NCBI RefSeq assembly: GCF_001277135.1
Contig: NZ_LHCF01000001.1
Location: 1 to 64,000, forward strand
Length of the DNA stretch: 64,000 bases
Source of the DNA: Candidatus Phytoplasma pruni
GTDB lineage: Bacteria > Bacillota_I > Bacilli_A > Acholeplasmatales > Acholeplasmataceae
Direction of reading: 5' to 3'
A program made the translations under genes and the position numbers. A model generated the notes under the pieces. That model was not told where the DNA came from. It saw nothing but the letters and a program-made list of their open reading frames with translations, and searched no databases. Within the stretch, counting starts at the first letter, position 1. Each line of letters opens with the position of its first letter. Positions 9,668 to 18,770 of this stretch are shown here, piece by piece.

Positions 9668-10256
9668 TTATAGTAAATTTTCCAAGCCTTCTTTGTTAAT
9701 GGTTTCTTTTTTTAATAATTCATGAGCTATTTGTTCTAATAAAGACTTATTTTCAACAATAATTTGACGCGCTTTTTCTAACGATTCATTCACTATTTTT
9801 TTAATTTCTACATCAACAGCTTGTTTATCCGAAAAAACGGAATCTTGCACAGGTCCTAAATCAGACATTCCTAATTTAGTGGCCATTTGAGCCGCTATTT
9901 TGGTAGCATATTTGAAATCGCTATAAGTTTCGTCAGATATATCGTTAAACATTAATTCTTCAGCCGCTCTACCACCTAAAAAAGTTGTAATTTGCACCAA
10001 CATCCTGTTTTTAGAAGAAAAAAGAGTCTCTTTTTCGGGCATCATTAAATTATAACCACCTGCATTTCCACGCGGAATAATTTGTTGTTTTAATTTTTTA
10101 ATAATTGGGCTGTTTTTCTCTTCTGCAGAAAGTAAAAAGTCCAATTCTTATTCCCCAAACAAAAGTTTGTTTTTGCTTTTGTTCTAAAATTTCTTTTAAA
10201 TGCGTATATTTCAATAATTTTAAAAAACTAATAAATTGTATTTTAAAGATATTCAC
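9668..10256 (-). pseudogene. FtsH (HflB) C-terminal peptidase-domain fragment
   Basis: 158 residues (TTG at 10144) match the last third of the FtsH metalloprotease: IIPRGNAGGYNLMMPEKE, TFLGGRAAEELMF, then SDFKYATKIAAQMATKLGM with the third zinc-ligand aspartate. The AAA+ module and the HEXXH helix are absent. In another frame, upstream from a GTG at 10256 with an AAAAGGTG site, about 38 codons (VNIFKIQFISFLKLL and onward) look like an N-terminal membrane leader now out of phase. I read the pair as an internally deleted ftsH copy; phytoplasmas are known to carry several ftsH paralogues and fragments. Confidence 0.7.
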
Positions 10257-10390
10257 ATTTCACCTTTTTGAATAAAATTATAACATAATAAAAGCAGATG
10301 TTTTGGGTTAGCTCAAAAGTTGAAAAAGAGTTCTAAATTATGCAAAAGGTTCTTTTTTCGTCGTTTAATTAACGAAAGAAAAAACATTAT

Positions 10391-12793
10391 TTAAGCTTTA
10401 AAAATTTTTTTAAGAAGGTAAGGGGTTAAAAGAGGGATTAAAGCAGCCATAGTCCAAACCACGATTTGATAAGAAGAGATGTTTTTTTCTTTTGTTTCAG
10501 AAACTAAGGAAAGGTTCGGTTGAGGATCTATTTTCTTTGATGGATGAATTATGGTCTCTAATTTATTAACCTCGAAAAGGTTATTTTCTTGCAAAGAAGG
10601 CGGCAACACCAGAGGGATTGTTTCTTCTCTTTCAAAAGGTTGATCATTTTCTAAATCATGGATAATTTCTTCTAAAAGAGGCTTATTGGCTTGGATTAAA
10701 ATTTTACTTTGTTCTTGAAAAAAATTTATAATCCCTAAATACTTCTCTTTATCTTCCTCTTGGGGAGTTATTTGAGCTAAAAAGCGCTTATATTCAGGTT
10801 TTTGATGTTTTTGCAAGTCTTTTATTAATCGTTGTACTTTCCGCAAATCTTCAGAAGCATGGAAACTTTGATATTTGTTATCTAATAGTGTTTGTTCTGC
10901 CATAGTACCGCTTAAAGAATAAAAAATTTGGTGAATTAAATTATCCGTTTGCCAAACAACATTTTTTCCTCCTTTTTCTGAATTTAACACAGTTAAACAA
11001 TTATGACAAACTTTCGGCACCTCTGGAGGTTGTTTTTCTGCCTCTTTGTTTGATGAACCGCCTAGAGGAGAATTAAAAACCATTTCGACCAGAATATGAC
11101 CGGCTTGATGAAATAATATATTTTTTTGATATATTGACCAAGATAATTCCGGATGAAGACAAGTCAGTTTCAGGAAATGCATGCTTTCTTGGATTTTTTC
11201 TAAAGTAACTTTTCTTTCCGACATTTGTTGGTTAGAAACAGACAATAAGTCTAAAAGATGTTCTAAATCTTGGTGCTCCCAATCTGCAGTATTATCGGCG
11301 ATATAACGCATTAAAGTTAAATCATCCTCTAAAACTTTTTTACCCTTTATTTTGATAAATTTATATCTTTCGCCTAAATTCCATAAATTAAAAGGTATGT
11401 CAATGGCGAAAAGTTTCTCACATGTAGGAAACAAAGGTTTTTGCATCTTTTTGACTTGATTCACGTTGCCAATAATTAAAAAAGAACGTGTTTTTTGCAT
11501 TTTTTTTAAAACAGTCAATAAACGGGTCATAAAAGGTTCTTCAGGTGGAAAAAGATCCATTTTATCAACGAACAAAATAGAACGTTCAGAAGGAATAAGA
11601 CTAGCTAATTGGTTTAAATCAGAATCATCTTTCTTCTGTTGAAAACTTAAAAATAAAGCATCAACCGAAACATAATAAAAAGGTATTTTTAATTGTTTCG
11701 CTATCAATTCCACTAATTGTTGCTTATCATCAGTACGTTGGCCATATAACAAAATACCATCAGCAGGTAGAACCTCTGATTTAACAAAATGTTCTAAATA
11801 ACGTAATAAAAGCTTTTTTTCTATTGTATGGTTGATAATATCTTTCTTCCAAGAGAAAGCACTTTCTTTAAAGGCGGCGGATCGGAAAACTACGATTTCT
11901 TGTATAGAATTTTCTAAAGATAAATTTTCTATATCTATTTCCTCAGTTTCTAAGGGAGAAAAAGTCTTATGCAGATAAACCCCTAAAACATCAGGATAAA
12001 CAGAAGGAATCGTTTTTTCCATGTTTAAAATGTTGGCATTATAAGAAGGTTTAGCGGTGTTTATTTTAAAATTAGGGACTATGAATTGACGTTGGTTTAA
12101 ATATTCTTGCATTTTAAAAGCGACGTTATCTAGAGGATTTAGATAAACATCTGTGATTTGGGGTACAGAAACTGGCAAAAATAAATTTTGATTTTTAGCT
12201 AAAAAAGCATTATAAGTAGGTAAAATGCGCTCTCTTACTTTTTGAGGTGACATAACAAGGTGAAAAATAACCGCATTATGGAGACGATATAAAGGAAAGA
12301 CGATCCTTTCTAAATATTCTTGATAATTGTCCGTCGGAATACTAATTATAAATTTTTGCCAGTTTTGTTTGACCTCTTGAAATACAAGAGACACGACGGA
12401 TACTACTTCTTCCGAAAAATCCAAGACCATTTCTGTTAATAAATGGTCTATATCAGGAATAATATCGTGGATATTTAACATCATTTCTGCAGTTTCTTGT
12501 TTAGAAAATAAAAAAGGTTTAGTTCTTCTTGTGCGTCTATTTTTGGGAATAAATTTGGTTTTTTTAATTTTAGAGAAAGATGATCTAATCTTGTTCATTG
12601 TAAAAAGTGCTCTAGAAATTGGCGCTCCCCTAAAAGAGAATGTTTTTTGGGGATGAAAAAAAAATAAAACACTCAGGCATAAAATCAATAATGTTTTGAT
12701 AATGATGAATTTATTAAAATATAATCTTGAGGAATTGTTATTTGATGTGAGTTGATAAAACCTTTCTTTTTGAATAATAATTATATAAAACAA
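10391..12793 (-). CDS. FtsH-like membrane protein with inactivated ATPase and protease motifs
   Basis: 800 residues. One membrane or signal segment lies near residues 27-46, then about 250 residues without clear family. An FtsH-like AAA module follows in which Walker A reads GQRTDDKQ (about 351-358, expected GPPGTGKT) and Walker B reads LFVDKMD (expected FIDEID). The peptidase-like domain has HQAGH at 562-566 in place of HEAGH, then VCHNC and SEDLRKVQRL, which keeps the downstream Asp. A second membrane segment ends the protein. This resembles the inactive FtsHi proteins of chloroplasts in kind. An AGAAAGG motif inside the first codons hints that the true start may be slightly later. Topology with one segment at each end differs from normal FtsH. 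The FtsH fragment lies directly downstream. Confidence 0.65.
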   Translation of the reverse strand: MFYIIIIQKERFYQLTSNNNSSRLYFNKFIIIKTLLILCLSVLFFFHPQKTFSFRGAPISRALFTMNKIRSSFSKIKKTKFIPKNRRTRRTKPFLFSKQETAEMMLNIHDIIPDIDHLLTEMVLDFSEEVVSVVSLVFQEVKQNWQKFIISIPTDNYQEYLERIVFPLYRLHNAVIFHLVMSPQKVRERILPTYNAFLAKNQNLFLPVSVPQITDVYLNPLDNVAFKMQEYLNQRQFIVPNFKINTAKPSYNANILNMEKTIPSVYPDVLGVYLHKTFSPLETEEIDIENLSLENSIQEIVVFRSAAFKESAFSWKKDIINHTIEKKLLLRYLEHFVKSEVLPADGILLYGQRTDDKQQLVELIAKQLKIPFYYVSVDALFLSFQQKKDDSDLNQLASLIPSERSILFVDKMDLFPPEEPFMTRLLTVLKKMQKTRSFLIIGNVNQVKKMQKPLFPTCEKLFAIDIPFNLWNLGERYKFIKIKGKKVLEDDLTLMRYIADNTADWEHQDLEHLLDLLSVSNQQMSERKVTLEKIQESMHFLKLTCLHPELSWSIYQKNILFHQAGHILVEMVFNSPLGGSSNKEAEKQPPEVPKVCHNCLTVLNSEKGGKNVVWQTDNLIHQIFYSLSGTMAEQTLLDNKYQSFHASEDLRKVQRLIKDLQKHQKPEYKRFLAQITPQEEDKEKYLGIINFFQEQSKILIQANKPLLEEIIHDLENDQPFEREETIPLVLPPSLQENNLFEVNKLETIIHPSKKIDPQPNLSLVSETKEKNISSYQIVVWTMAALIPLLTPYLLKKIFKA

Positions 12794-13250
12794 TTATCCA
12801 ATAATATTTTACCCTTTCCCCTTTTTATTTTTATCTGAAAATGATAAAAAAGAAAAACTTTATTAACGCTTATAAAAATTTTTTAAAGAGATTAGGTTAT
12901 CTTTGGAGATGCTTTAAAATTTTTAATCCTGAAAAATTTTATTTTGGTAAAATAATCTTTTAAAAGGTATTTTTTTTAGTTTCACAAAGAGTCCAAAAAA
13001 GACTATTTAACAAGCGAATTAAACCTATTATCCCCTTTATAAGAGTTAAAAAAACACTGATAAATCATAAAAAAATAATTATTTCCAAAAATAAAAAACA
13101 GAAATCCTTTATAATAAGATTATAAGAAATTATTTAAAATATATTAAATGTTTTATAATTATAAGTGCGAACGATTAAAAGATATATTATAAAATTTTTA
13201 ATATATAATTAATGTTTTGGAATAACTATAAATTATAAGGGTAAAAAAGT
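12794..13250 (+). other. Intergenic stretch with a weak interrupted ORF
   Basis: From an ATG at 12841 the frame codes for a lysine-rich stretch (MIKKKNFINAYKNFLKRLGY), stops at 12961-12963, and stays open again to about 13125. No ribosome site and no family recognised. It may be a relic or chance in AT-rich DNA. The rest is AT-rich leader of the signal peptidase gene. Confidence 0.25.
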
Positions 13251-13937
13251 ATGATTATAAAACTTTTTAATAAAAATATCTCATTTGTCAAATTACTTTT
13301 TATGATTTTAACGAATGTTTTTTATTATTTAACGATAAGTTTATTATTATACTTAATTTTGTTGAACATTTTAAATTATTTTTACCCCAAAAAAGCTTCT
13401 AAATTTTTATTTTTAAATATGTATTGGATCAATAGTGAAAGCATGCGGTCTGAAATTAATAAAAACGATATTATCATTGTGCAAAATTTAACGGAAAAAG
13501 ATTGTTTTAATTTAAAAGCTACAGATAAAGACAAAAAAGGCGATGATATAGTTTTTTTTGTTGAGACAGAATTTCAAGAAGGACCGTTAAAAAAGATTCC
13601 TTTTGTCGTACACCGAGTAGTTAGCAACGACAAAGAAAATAAAAAATTAACTACTCGAGGCACCAATAACGAAGAAACCTTTGATTTTGAGGAAAATATT
13701 GATTATAACAACGCTTTATCAAAAGTCATCGTAGTTATACGTTTTGCTAGCATATGGAATTGTATGATGCACCCTGGTACTATTATTGCATTTCTGCTAT
13801 TAGGTTTTTTGTTGATTGTTTTTTATTTAGAAGTTATTCAACCGAAAAAAAAAAAAGAAAAAAGCAAACCAAGAAATAACATCAGAAGGAATCAGCATCA
13901 TAACATTATCCAGCTATATAAGGTGAAAAAATTTTAA
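13251..13937 (+). CDS. sipW: Signal peptidase I, SipW/ER type (S26B)
   Basis: A 228-residue membrane serine peptidase that removes signal peptides from Sec-exported proteins. An N-terminal membrane segment (about residues 15-40) precedes the catalytic serine in WINSESMRSEINKNDIIIV. The basic partner is histidine, in FVVHRVVSN, not the lysine of classical LepB, which marks the SipW/ER group. The TTRGTNNE block matches the family's Gly-Asn-x-Asn region. A second membrane segment lies near residues 170-195 and the tail is basic. For a phytoplasma this enzyme would process secreted effectors. The name sipW is by family only. Confidence 0.8.
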   Translation: MIIKLFNKNISFVKLLFMILTNVFYYLTISLLLYLILLNILNYFYPKKASKFLFLNMYWINSESMRSEINKNDIIIVQNLTEKDCFNLKATDKDKKGDDIVFFVETEFQEGPLKKIPFVVHRVVSNDKENKKLTTRGTNNEETFDFEENIDYNNALSKVIVVIRFASIWNCMMHPGTIIAFLLLGFLLIVFYLEVIQPKKKKEKSKPRNNIRRNQHHNIIQLYKVKKF

Positions 13938-13955
13938 AAATAGTAGGTTCTTATC

Positions 13956-15398
13956 ATTTTACAATTAATCAAAAAATTTGAAGCGTTTTTAACTATTGAA
14001 CGTAATTATTCCCCTTTAACGATTAAAAATTATATTCATGATGTGAAAGATTTTAAAACCTTTTTGACGTCTAAAAAGATATCTTTTGAGAGAGAAAGTC
14101 TTTCCCAGGAAAAACACGCTCGTTCTTTTGTGAGTTATCTTTCTTCACAAAAACTCAAAAACATCAGTATTATGAGGAAAATATCGGTTTTAAGGACTTT
14201 TTATAATTTTTTAATAGAAAGACATGGTTTTATCAATAACATTTTCAAAGCGATACCTATTAAAAAAATTCCCAAAAAACTACCTAAAATAATTTCTGAA
14301 GAAGATATTCAAACTTTATTAGATTCTATTGATTTATCAAAAGAACTTGATTATAGAAATTATTTAATCCTAGATTTACTTTATAGTTGTGGGTTAAGAG
14401 TGAGTGAGTTAATTAAGCTCAAAATAGAGGATATTTATTTTTCTAACACCCAACTTTTAATTTATGGTAAAGGGAGAAAAGTCCGTTATTTGCCTGTTCA
14501 TGAATCTTTATTATCTATGCTAAAACATTATATTGCCAATATTAGGAATAAAATGATGACCAATAAAACTTTAAAACATGATTTTTTATTGGTTAATTAT
14601 AAAGGAACTCCTTTAACCGAAAGAGGGATAAGAATGATTTTAAACGAATTATCATTAAAAACAGCAAATAAAATCAAGCTTTATCCGCATATGTTAAGAC
14701 ACGCGTTTGCCACTATTTTACTCAATAATGGCGCTGATTTAAGAGTAGTGCAAGAATTATTAGGTCATAATAGTTTAAAAACTACTCAAACTTATACTTT
14801 TGTATCCAATAATGTGTTAAAAAATAAATTTATTTCTAATCACCCCCGAAATAATTATAAAAAAAGAAAAAACCACATAAAAAAGGAGAATTATCAAATG
14901 AATAATAAGAAAAAATGTGTTTTCGAAGTAGTAAGCGCTTTTCAAAATCAACAAATTAATTTACCTCAAAGACAAACCAATTATAGTGCCGGTTATGACT
15001 TAGAGGCTGCGGAAAATATGGAAATTCCTTCCCAACAAGTCGTTTTAGTTCCTACTGGCGTTAAAGCTTCTTTTCCTAATCATCAAGTATTATTAATTTA
15101 TGTGAGATCTTCTTTACCTTTAAAAAAAGGTTTAATGTTGGCTAATAACGTAGGCGTCATTGATAGCGATTATTATAATAATGAAAAAAACGAAGGACAT
15201 ATTTTTATCCCTTTATATAATTTTTCCGATCAAACGGTGATAATAGAAAAACACGAAAGAATCGCTCAAGGTCTTTTTCAAGATTTTTACGTAACTGATG
15301 ATGATCATGCTAAAACCAAGAAAACGAGAAAAAGTGGCTTCGGTAGTACTAATGAAAAAAAGTTAAAGAAAACCAACATAATTAATGATAAAAAATAA
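13956..15398 (+). CDS. xerC: Tyrosine recombinase XerC-like, fused in frame to dUTPase
   Basis: The recombinase part (to about 14880) has the SAM-like core-binding domain and the full catalytic set: Arg in CGLRVSEL, Lys in YGKGRKVR, His-x-x-Arg in HMLRHAFAT, His in LLGHNSL and the tyrosine in TQTYTFV. Homology begins at about 13956 (FEAFLTIERNYSPLTIKNYI), upstream of the first regular start, a GTG at 14043. No ATG, GTG or TTG exists in that part, so the start is an ATT/ATC or has been damaged. There is no stop before the dUTPase ATG at 14898, so the open frame is a fusion. It would resolve chromosome dimers or site-specific recombination. Confidence 0.8.
   Translation: MLQLIKKFEAFLTIERNYSPLTIKNYIHDVKDFKTFLTSKKISFERESLSQEKHARSFVSYLSSQKLKNISIMRKISVLRTFYNFLIERHGFINNIFKAIPIKKIPKKLPKIISEEDIQTLLDSIDLSKELDYRNYLILDLLYSCGLRVSELIKLKIEDIYFSNTQLLIYGKGRKVRYLPVHESLLSMLKHYIANIRNKMMTNKTLKHDFLLVNYKGTPLTERGIRMILNELSLKTANKIKLYPHMLRHAFATILLNNGADLRVVQELLGHNSLKTTQTYTFVSNNVLKNKFISNHPRNNYKKRKNHIKKENYQMNNKKKCVFEVVSAFQNQQINLPQRQTNYSAGYDLEAAENMEIPSQQVVLVPTGVKASFPNHQVLLIYVRSSLPLKKGLMLANNVGVIDSDYYNNEKNEGHIFIPLYNFSDQTVIIEKHERIAQGLFQDFYVTDDDHAKTKKTRKSGFGSTNEKKLKKTNIINDKK
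14883..14888 (+). promoter_or_regulatory. Internal ribosome-binding site before the dUTPase start
   Basis: AAGGAG lies 9 bases upstream of the ATG at 14898 inside the fused frame, suggesting that dUTPase is also or mainly made separately. Confidence 0.7.
14898..15398 (+). CDS. dut: Deoxyuridine 5'-triphosphate nucleotidohydrolase
   Basis: dUTPase hydrolyses dUTP to dUMP and keeps uracil out of DNA. All five trimeric-dUTPase motifs are in order: SAGYDLEA, RSSLPLKKGL, GVIDSDYYNNE, RIAQGLFQDF and the C-terminal KSGFGSTN. The 166-residue size from this ATG is about normal, with a short lysine-rich tail. The ATG has its own AAGGAG site, though the frame is open from xerC upstream. Confidence 0.85.
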   Translation: MNNKKKCVFEVVSAFQNQQINLPQRQTNYSAGYDLEAAENMEIPSQQVVLVPTGVKASFPNHQVLLIYVRSSLPLKKGLMLANNVGVIDSDYYNNEKNEGHIFIPLYNFSDQTVIIEKHERIAQGLFQDFYVTDDDHAKTKKTRKSGFGSTNEKKLKKTNIINDKK

Positions 15399-15572
15399 AA
15401 ATATATTAAAATAATATGTTAAAATATTTAAGTTAAAATCAAAAAATTATGAATAATAATAAATTATAATTTAATTTCTTAAATTTATTAAATTAAAAAC
15501 GTTATTCATGTGAAAAAAATTTTACATCTCATTCTTCAAAATAAGTAAATTTAAAAAGGAGTACTCAGAATC

Positions 15573-16412
15573 ATGGGTGTTGTTACAATAAAACAATTGT
15601 TAGAATCAGGAATTCATTTTGGTCACGCGGCTAAAAAATGTCATTACAAAATGAAACCATATTTATTTTCTTCCAACGATGGGGTTCCTATTGTTAGAAA
15701 TAGAATTCACATTATCGATTTGAAAAAAACATTGGAAGCTGTTGAACATTCATACAAAAAGCTTGTACAAATAGCGGAAGAAGGAGGGAAAGTTTTATTC
15801 TTAGGAACTAAAAAACAAACCCAACACATTATTAAACAAGAAGCGCAAAGAGCTAATCAATATTATATTAACCAAAGATGGTTAGGCGGTACTTTCACTA
15901 ATTTCCAAACTATTTTAACAAGAATTAATTATTTAAAAGAGTTATACAAACAAGAAGAAGATGGCGTATGGAAATTACTTTCTAAAAAAGAAGTAGCTAC
16001 CTTAAAAAAACAAAGAGATAAGTTGGAAAAGTTTTTAGGCGGAATTAAAAACATGTCTCAATTGCCACAAGCTATTTATATCGTTGATGTGCAAAAAGAT
16101 ACTATAGCTATCGCTGAGGCGAGAAAATTAGGTATTAAAATTTTTGGAATCGTAGATAGTAACTGTGATCCTGATTCAGTAGATTACATCATTCCTGCTA
16201 ATAATGATGCTATCAAAGGGGTAAAATTAATTACTTCTATCATCGCTGATGCAGCTATTGAAGGTAGCGGTTCTAACCAAGAAGCGCCTGTTGAAGAAAC
16301 AACTGATGAATCTGGCGAAAAACCATCTGAATCAACACCGGAAACTGTTGATGTAGAAAAAACTCAAAATAACGATCAAAATGTAGAAAAAGAAAAAGTT
16401 TCTACTAATTAA
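15573..16412 (+). CDS. rpsB: 30S ribosomal protein S2
   Basis: 279 residues with the S2 opening TIKQLLESGIHFGHAAKK and the conserved YINQRWLGGTFTNF. The C-terminal 40 residues are an acidic low-complexity extension beyond the usual 240-250 residues. A strong AAAAAGGAG precedes the ATG. First gene of rpsB-tsf-pyrH-frr-cdsA. Confidence 0.97.
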   Translation: MGVVTIKQLLESGIHFGHAAKKCHYKMKPYLFSSNDGVPIVRNRIHIIDLKKTLEAVEHSYKKLVQIAEEGGKVLFLGTKKQTQHIIKQEAQRANQYYINQRWLGGTFTNFQTILTRINYLKELYKQEEDGVWKLLSKKEVATLKKQRDKLEKFLGGIKNMSQLPQAIYIVDVQKDTIAIAEARKLGIKIFGIVDSNCDPDSVDYIIPANNDAIKGVKLITSIIADAAIEGSGSNQEAPVEETTDESGEKPSESTPETVDVEKTQNNDQNVEKEKVSTN

Positions 16413-16452
16413 TTACAACTTTTAACAGACAAAATATTTTTTATAATCAATT

Positions 16453-16490
16453 AGTAAAAAAGATGTTTCTAAATAAACATCTTTTTTACT
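16453..16490 (+). terminator. Hairpin terminator/attenuator between rpsB and tsf
   Basis: A perfect 16-bp stem (AGTAAAAAAGATGTTT and its complement) with a 6-base loop; both arms are T/A rich so it could work in either direction. Its place suggests partial read-through that lowers tsf relative to rpsB. Confidence 0.65.
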
Positions 16491-16562
16491 AAAAAAAACA
16501 ATTTTACTTGTATTTCTTAATACAAAAGAAAGAAAAACTTAATAAAAATTTGGAGAACGAAA

Positions 16563-17420
16563 ATGAAAATCACACTAGAAATGATTAAAGAATTAAGAAA
16601 AAAAACTCAATCAGGAATGATGAATTGTAAACAAGCTTTAGAACATACTCAAGGCGATGTGGACAAAGCTGTAGCTTATTTAAAAGAAAAAGGCATGATT
16701 ACAGCTAACAAAAAAAAAGATAAAGTTTCAGCCGAAGGTTTAACTAATGTCGCTTTTAAAGGTAATAAAGCTGTTTTATTTGAACTTAACTCAGAAACTG
16801 ATTTTGTTGCTAAAAACGAACACTTTATCACATTACTAGAACAACTGAAAAATAGTTTATTAGATGCTGATGCATCCGTTAAAACTGTGGAAGACTTTTT
16901 AAATTATCATTGGAACGGACAAAGAGTTAAAAACATTATTTTAGATAAAGCGGCTATTATTAAAGAACAAATCGTTTTAAAAAGAATTCAAACTGTTTAT
17001 AAAAAAGATAACGAAAGTTTTGGACTTTACAAACATCAAGGAGGAAGAATTTCCGCTTTAGTGCATTTTGACAAACAAAACGAAGAAGCGCAAACACATA
17101 TTCCTATCCATGTAGCTGGTTTTAACCCGAAATTTTTAAGTAAAGAAGCGGTTGACCCTAATTTTATTCAAACAAAAAAACAACTTTTTTTAGAAAAAAC
17201 TATTAACGAAAAAGCGAAGCAAAATTTACCGAGTGGTTTATTAGATAAAATCGCTAGCGATCGTTTAAATAAAGTTTTAGAAGAAATTTGTTTATTAGAA
17301 CAACCTTTTTACAACGATACTGACCAAAAAGTAAAAGAATTTTTACAAGCTAATCAAACTAACGTTATCGCTTATTACCGCTTTGAAGTAGGTGAAACAG
17401 CAAAAAAAAACGAGCAATAA
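16563..17420 (+). CDS. tsf: Elongation factor Ts
   Basis: EF-Ts recharges EF-Tu with GTP. 285 residues. It has the N-terminal UBA-like region (MIKELRKKTQSGMMNCKQAL), the core motif ELNSETDFVAKNEHF with the TDFV residues that touch EF-Tu, and the second signature GGRISALVHF. A GGAGAACGAAA site precedes the ATG. Second gene of the operon. Confidence 0.96.
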   Translation: MKITLEMIKELRKKTQSGMMNCKQALEHTQGDVDKAVAYLKEKGMITANKKKDKVSAEGLTNVAFKGNKAVLFELNSETDFVAKNEHFITLLEQLKNSLLDADASVKTVEDFLNYHWNGQRVKNIILDKAAIIKEQIVLKRIQTVYKKDNESFGLYKHQGGRISALVHFDKQNEEAQTHIPIHVAGFNPKFLSKEAVDPNFIQTKKQLFLEKTINEKAKQNLPSGLLDKIASDRLNKVLEEICLLEQPFYNDTDQKVKEFLQANQTNVIAYYRFEVGETAKKNEQ

Positions 17421-17480
17421 ACTAATATTTATTCATTTTCTAACTATAATAAAAAATAAAAAGCAGCAAAGGGGAATAAA

Positions 17481-18197
17481 ATGTTTAAAAGAATTCTTTT
17501 AAAATTGAGCGGGGAAGCCTTAAAAGGAGACGATTTTAACATTAACCCACAAAAAGTTAAAAAAATTGCTGAAGAAATTAAAGAAATTAAAGACTTAGGT
17601 TTACAAATAGTTATTATTGTTGGTGCGGGAAATATCTGGCGCGGTCATATTGGTCAAGAATTAGGTATGGAACGTAGTCAATCAGACTATATGGGAATGT
17701 TAGGCACTATTATCAACTCTTTAGCTTTACAAGATGCTTTAGTCAATTTAGACATTCCAACTAGGGTTATGACGGCTTTTCATGTTATTGCTGTGGCTGA
17801 ACCTTACATCAAAGGTAAAGCACTACGCCATTTAGAAAAAGGTCGTGTAGTTATTTTAGGCGCTGGGGTTGGTTCTCCTTACTTTTCCACCGATACCGCT
17901 GCTGCTTTAAGAGCAGCTGAATTAAATATAGACGTTATTTTAATGGCTAAAAACGGTATTGAGGGTGTTTATAATAAAGATCCTAAAAAACATAATGACG
18001 CTGTTTTAATTAAAAAAATAGAACATAAAAATGTTATCGCTCAAAGGTTAGATGTGATGGATATAACAGCCATTTCTTTATGTTGGGAAAATGGTATTGA
18101 TATTTTTGTTTTTGATATGAACACCAAAGGTAATATCCAAAAAATAATTTTAAAAGAAAAAATAGGGACTATAATCACTTCTAAGGAGGAAAAATAA
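17481..18197 (+). CDS. pyrH: UMP kinase
   Basis: Phosphorylates UMP to UDP; amino-acid-kinase fold, 238 residues. KLSGEAL is the phosphate-binding start, with VGAGNIWRG (expected GGGNIFRG), GAGVGSPYFSTDTAAALRA and VYNKDPKK. It lies between tsf and frr as in many Firmicutes, with the frr ATG one base after its stop. Confidence 0.95.
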   Translation: MFKRILLKLSGEALKGDDFNINPQKVKKIAEEIKEIKDLGLQIVIIVGAGNIWRGHIGQELGMERSQSDYMGMLGTIINSLALQDALVNLDIPTRVMTAFHVIAVAEPYIKGKALRHLEKGRVVILGAGVGSPYFSTDTAAALRAAELNIDVILMAKNGIEGVYNKDPKKHNDAVLIKKIEHKNVIAQRLDVMDITAISLCWENGIDIFVFDMNTKGNIQKIILKEKIGTIITSKEEK

Positions 18198-18198
18198 A

Positions 18199-18753
18199 AT
18201 GTACGAAATGGCACAAGAAATTTTAACAGATTTAAAACAAAAAATGAATAATTCTAAAGACTCAATGTTGACGCAATTTTGCAACATTAGAACCGGGGTA
18301 GCTAACCCGAAAATATTAGATAAAATCACTATTAATTATTACGGCGCAGAAACGGTTTTAAAGCATATTAGTATGATTTCTATCGTAGAAGGAAGTCAAA
18401 TTCATATTAAACCTTTTGACGCTACTTTAGTACCTAATATTAAAAAAGCTTTATTAGCTTCTGATTTAGGAATTACTCCACAAACAGATGGTGTTTCGAT
18501 TAAATTAGTTTTCCCTCAACCTACAGAAGAAAAAAGAAAACTTTTAACTAAAGAAGTAGAAAAAATTTCTGAACAAACTAAAGTTATAGTAAGAAATTTA
18601 CGTCGTTCCGGCAATGATAAAGTTAAAAAATTAAAATTAGCGGAAGATGAAGAAAACGCTTTATTAAAACAAATTCAAGACTTAAATAATCATTTTATTA
18701 AACTTTTAGAAACAGAAACTGTTAAAAAAAATAAAGAATTATTAAAAATTTAA
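18199..18753 (+). CDS. frr: Ribosome recycling factor
   Basis: Splits post-termination ribosomes together with EF-G. 184 residues, normal length, with the conserved RTGVANPKILDKITINYYG and VRNLRRSGNDKVKKL. AAGGAGG lies within the end of pyrH, 10 bases before the ATG at 18199. An alternative ATG at 18208 is less well placed. Confidence 0.95.
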   Translation: MYEMAQEILTDLKQKMNNSKDSMLTQFCNIRTGVANPKILDKITINYYGAETVLKHISMISIVEGSQIHIKPFDATLVPNIKKALLASDLGITPQTDGVSIKLVFPQPTEEKRKLLTKEVEKISEQTKVIVRNLRRSGNDKVKKLKLAEDEENALLKQIQDLNNHFIKLLETETVKKNKELLKI

Positions 18754-18770
18754 AAAGAGACAATAAAAAT

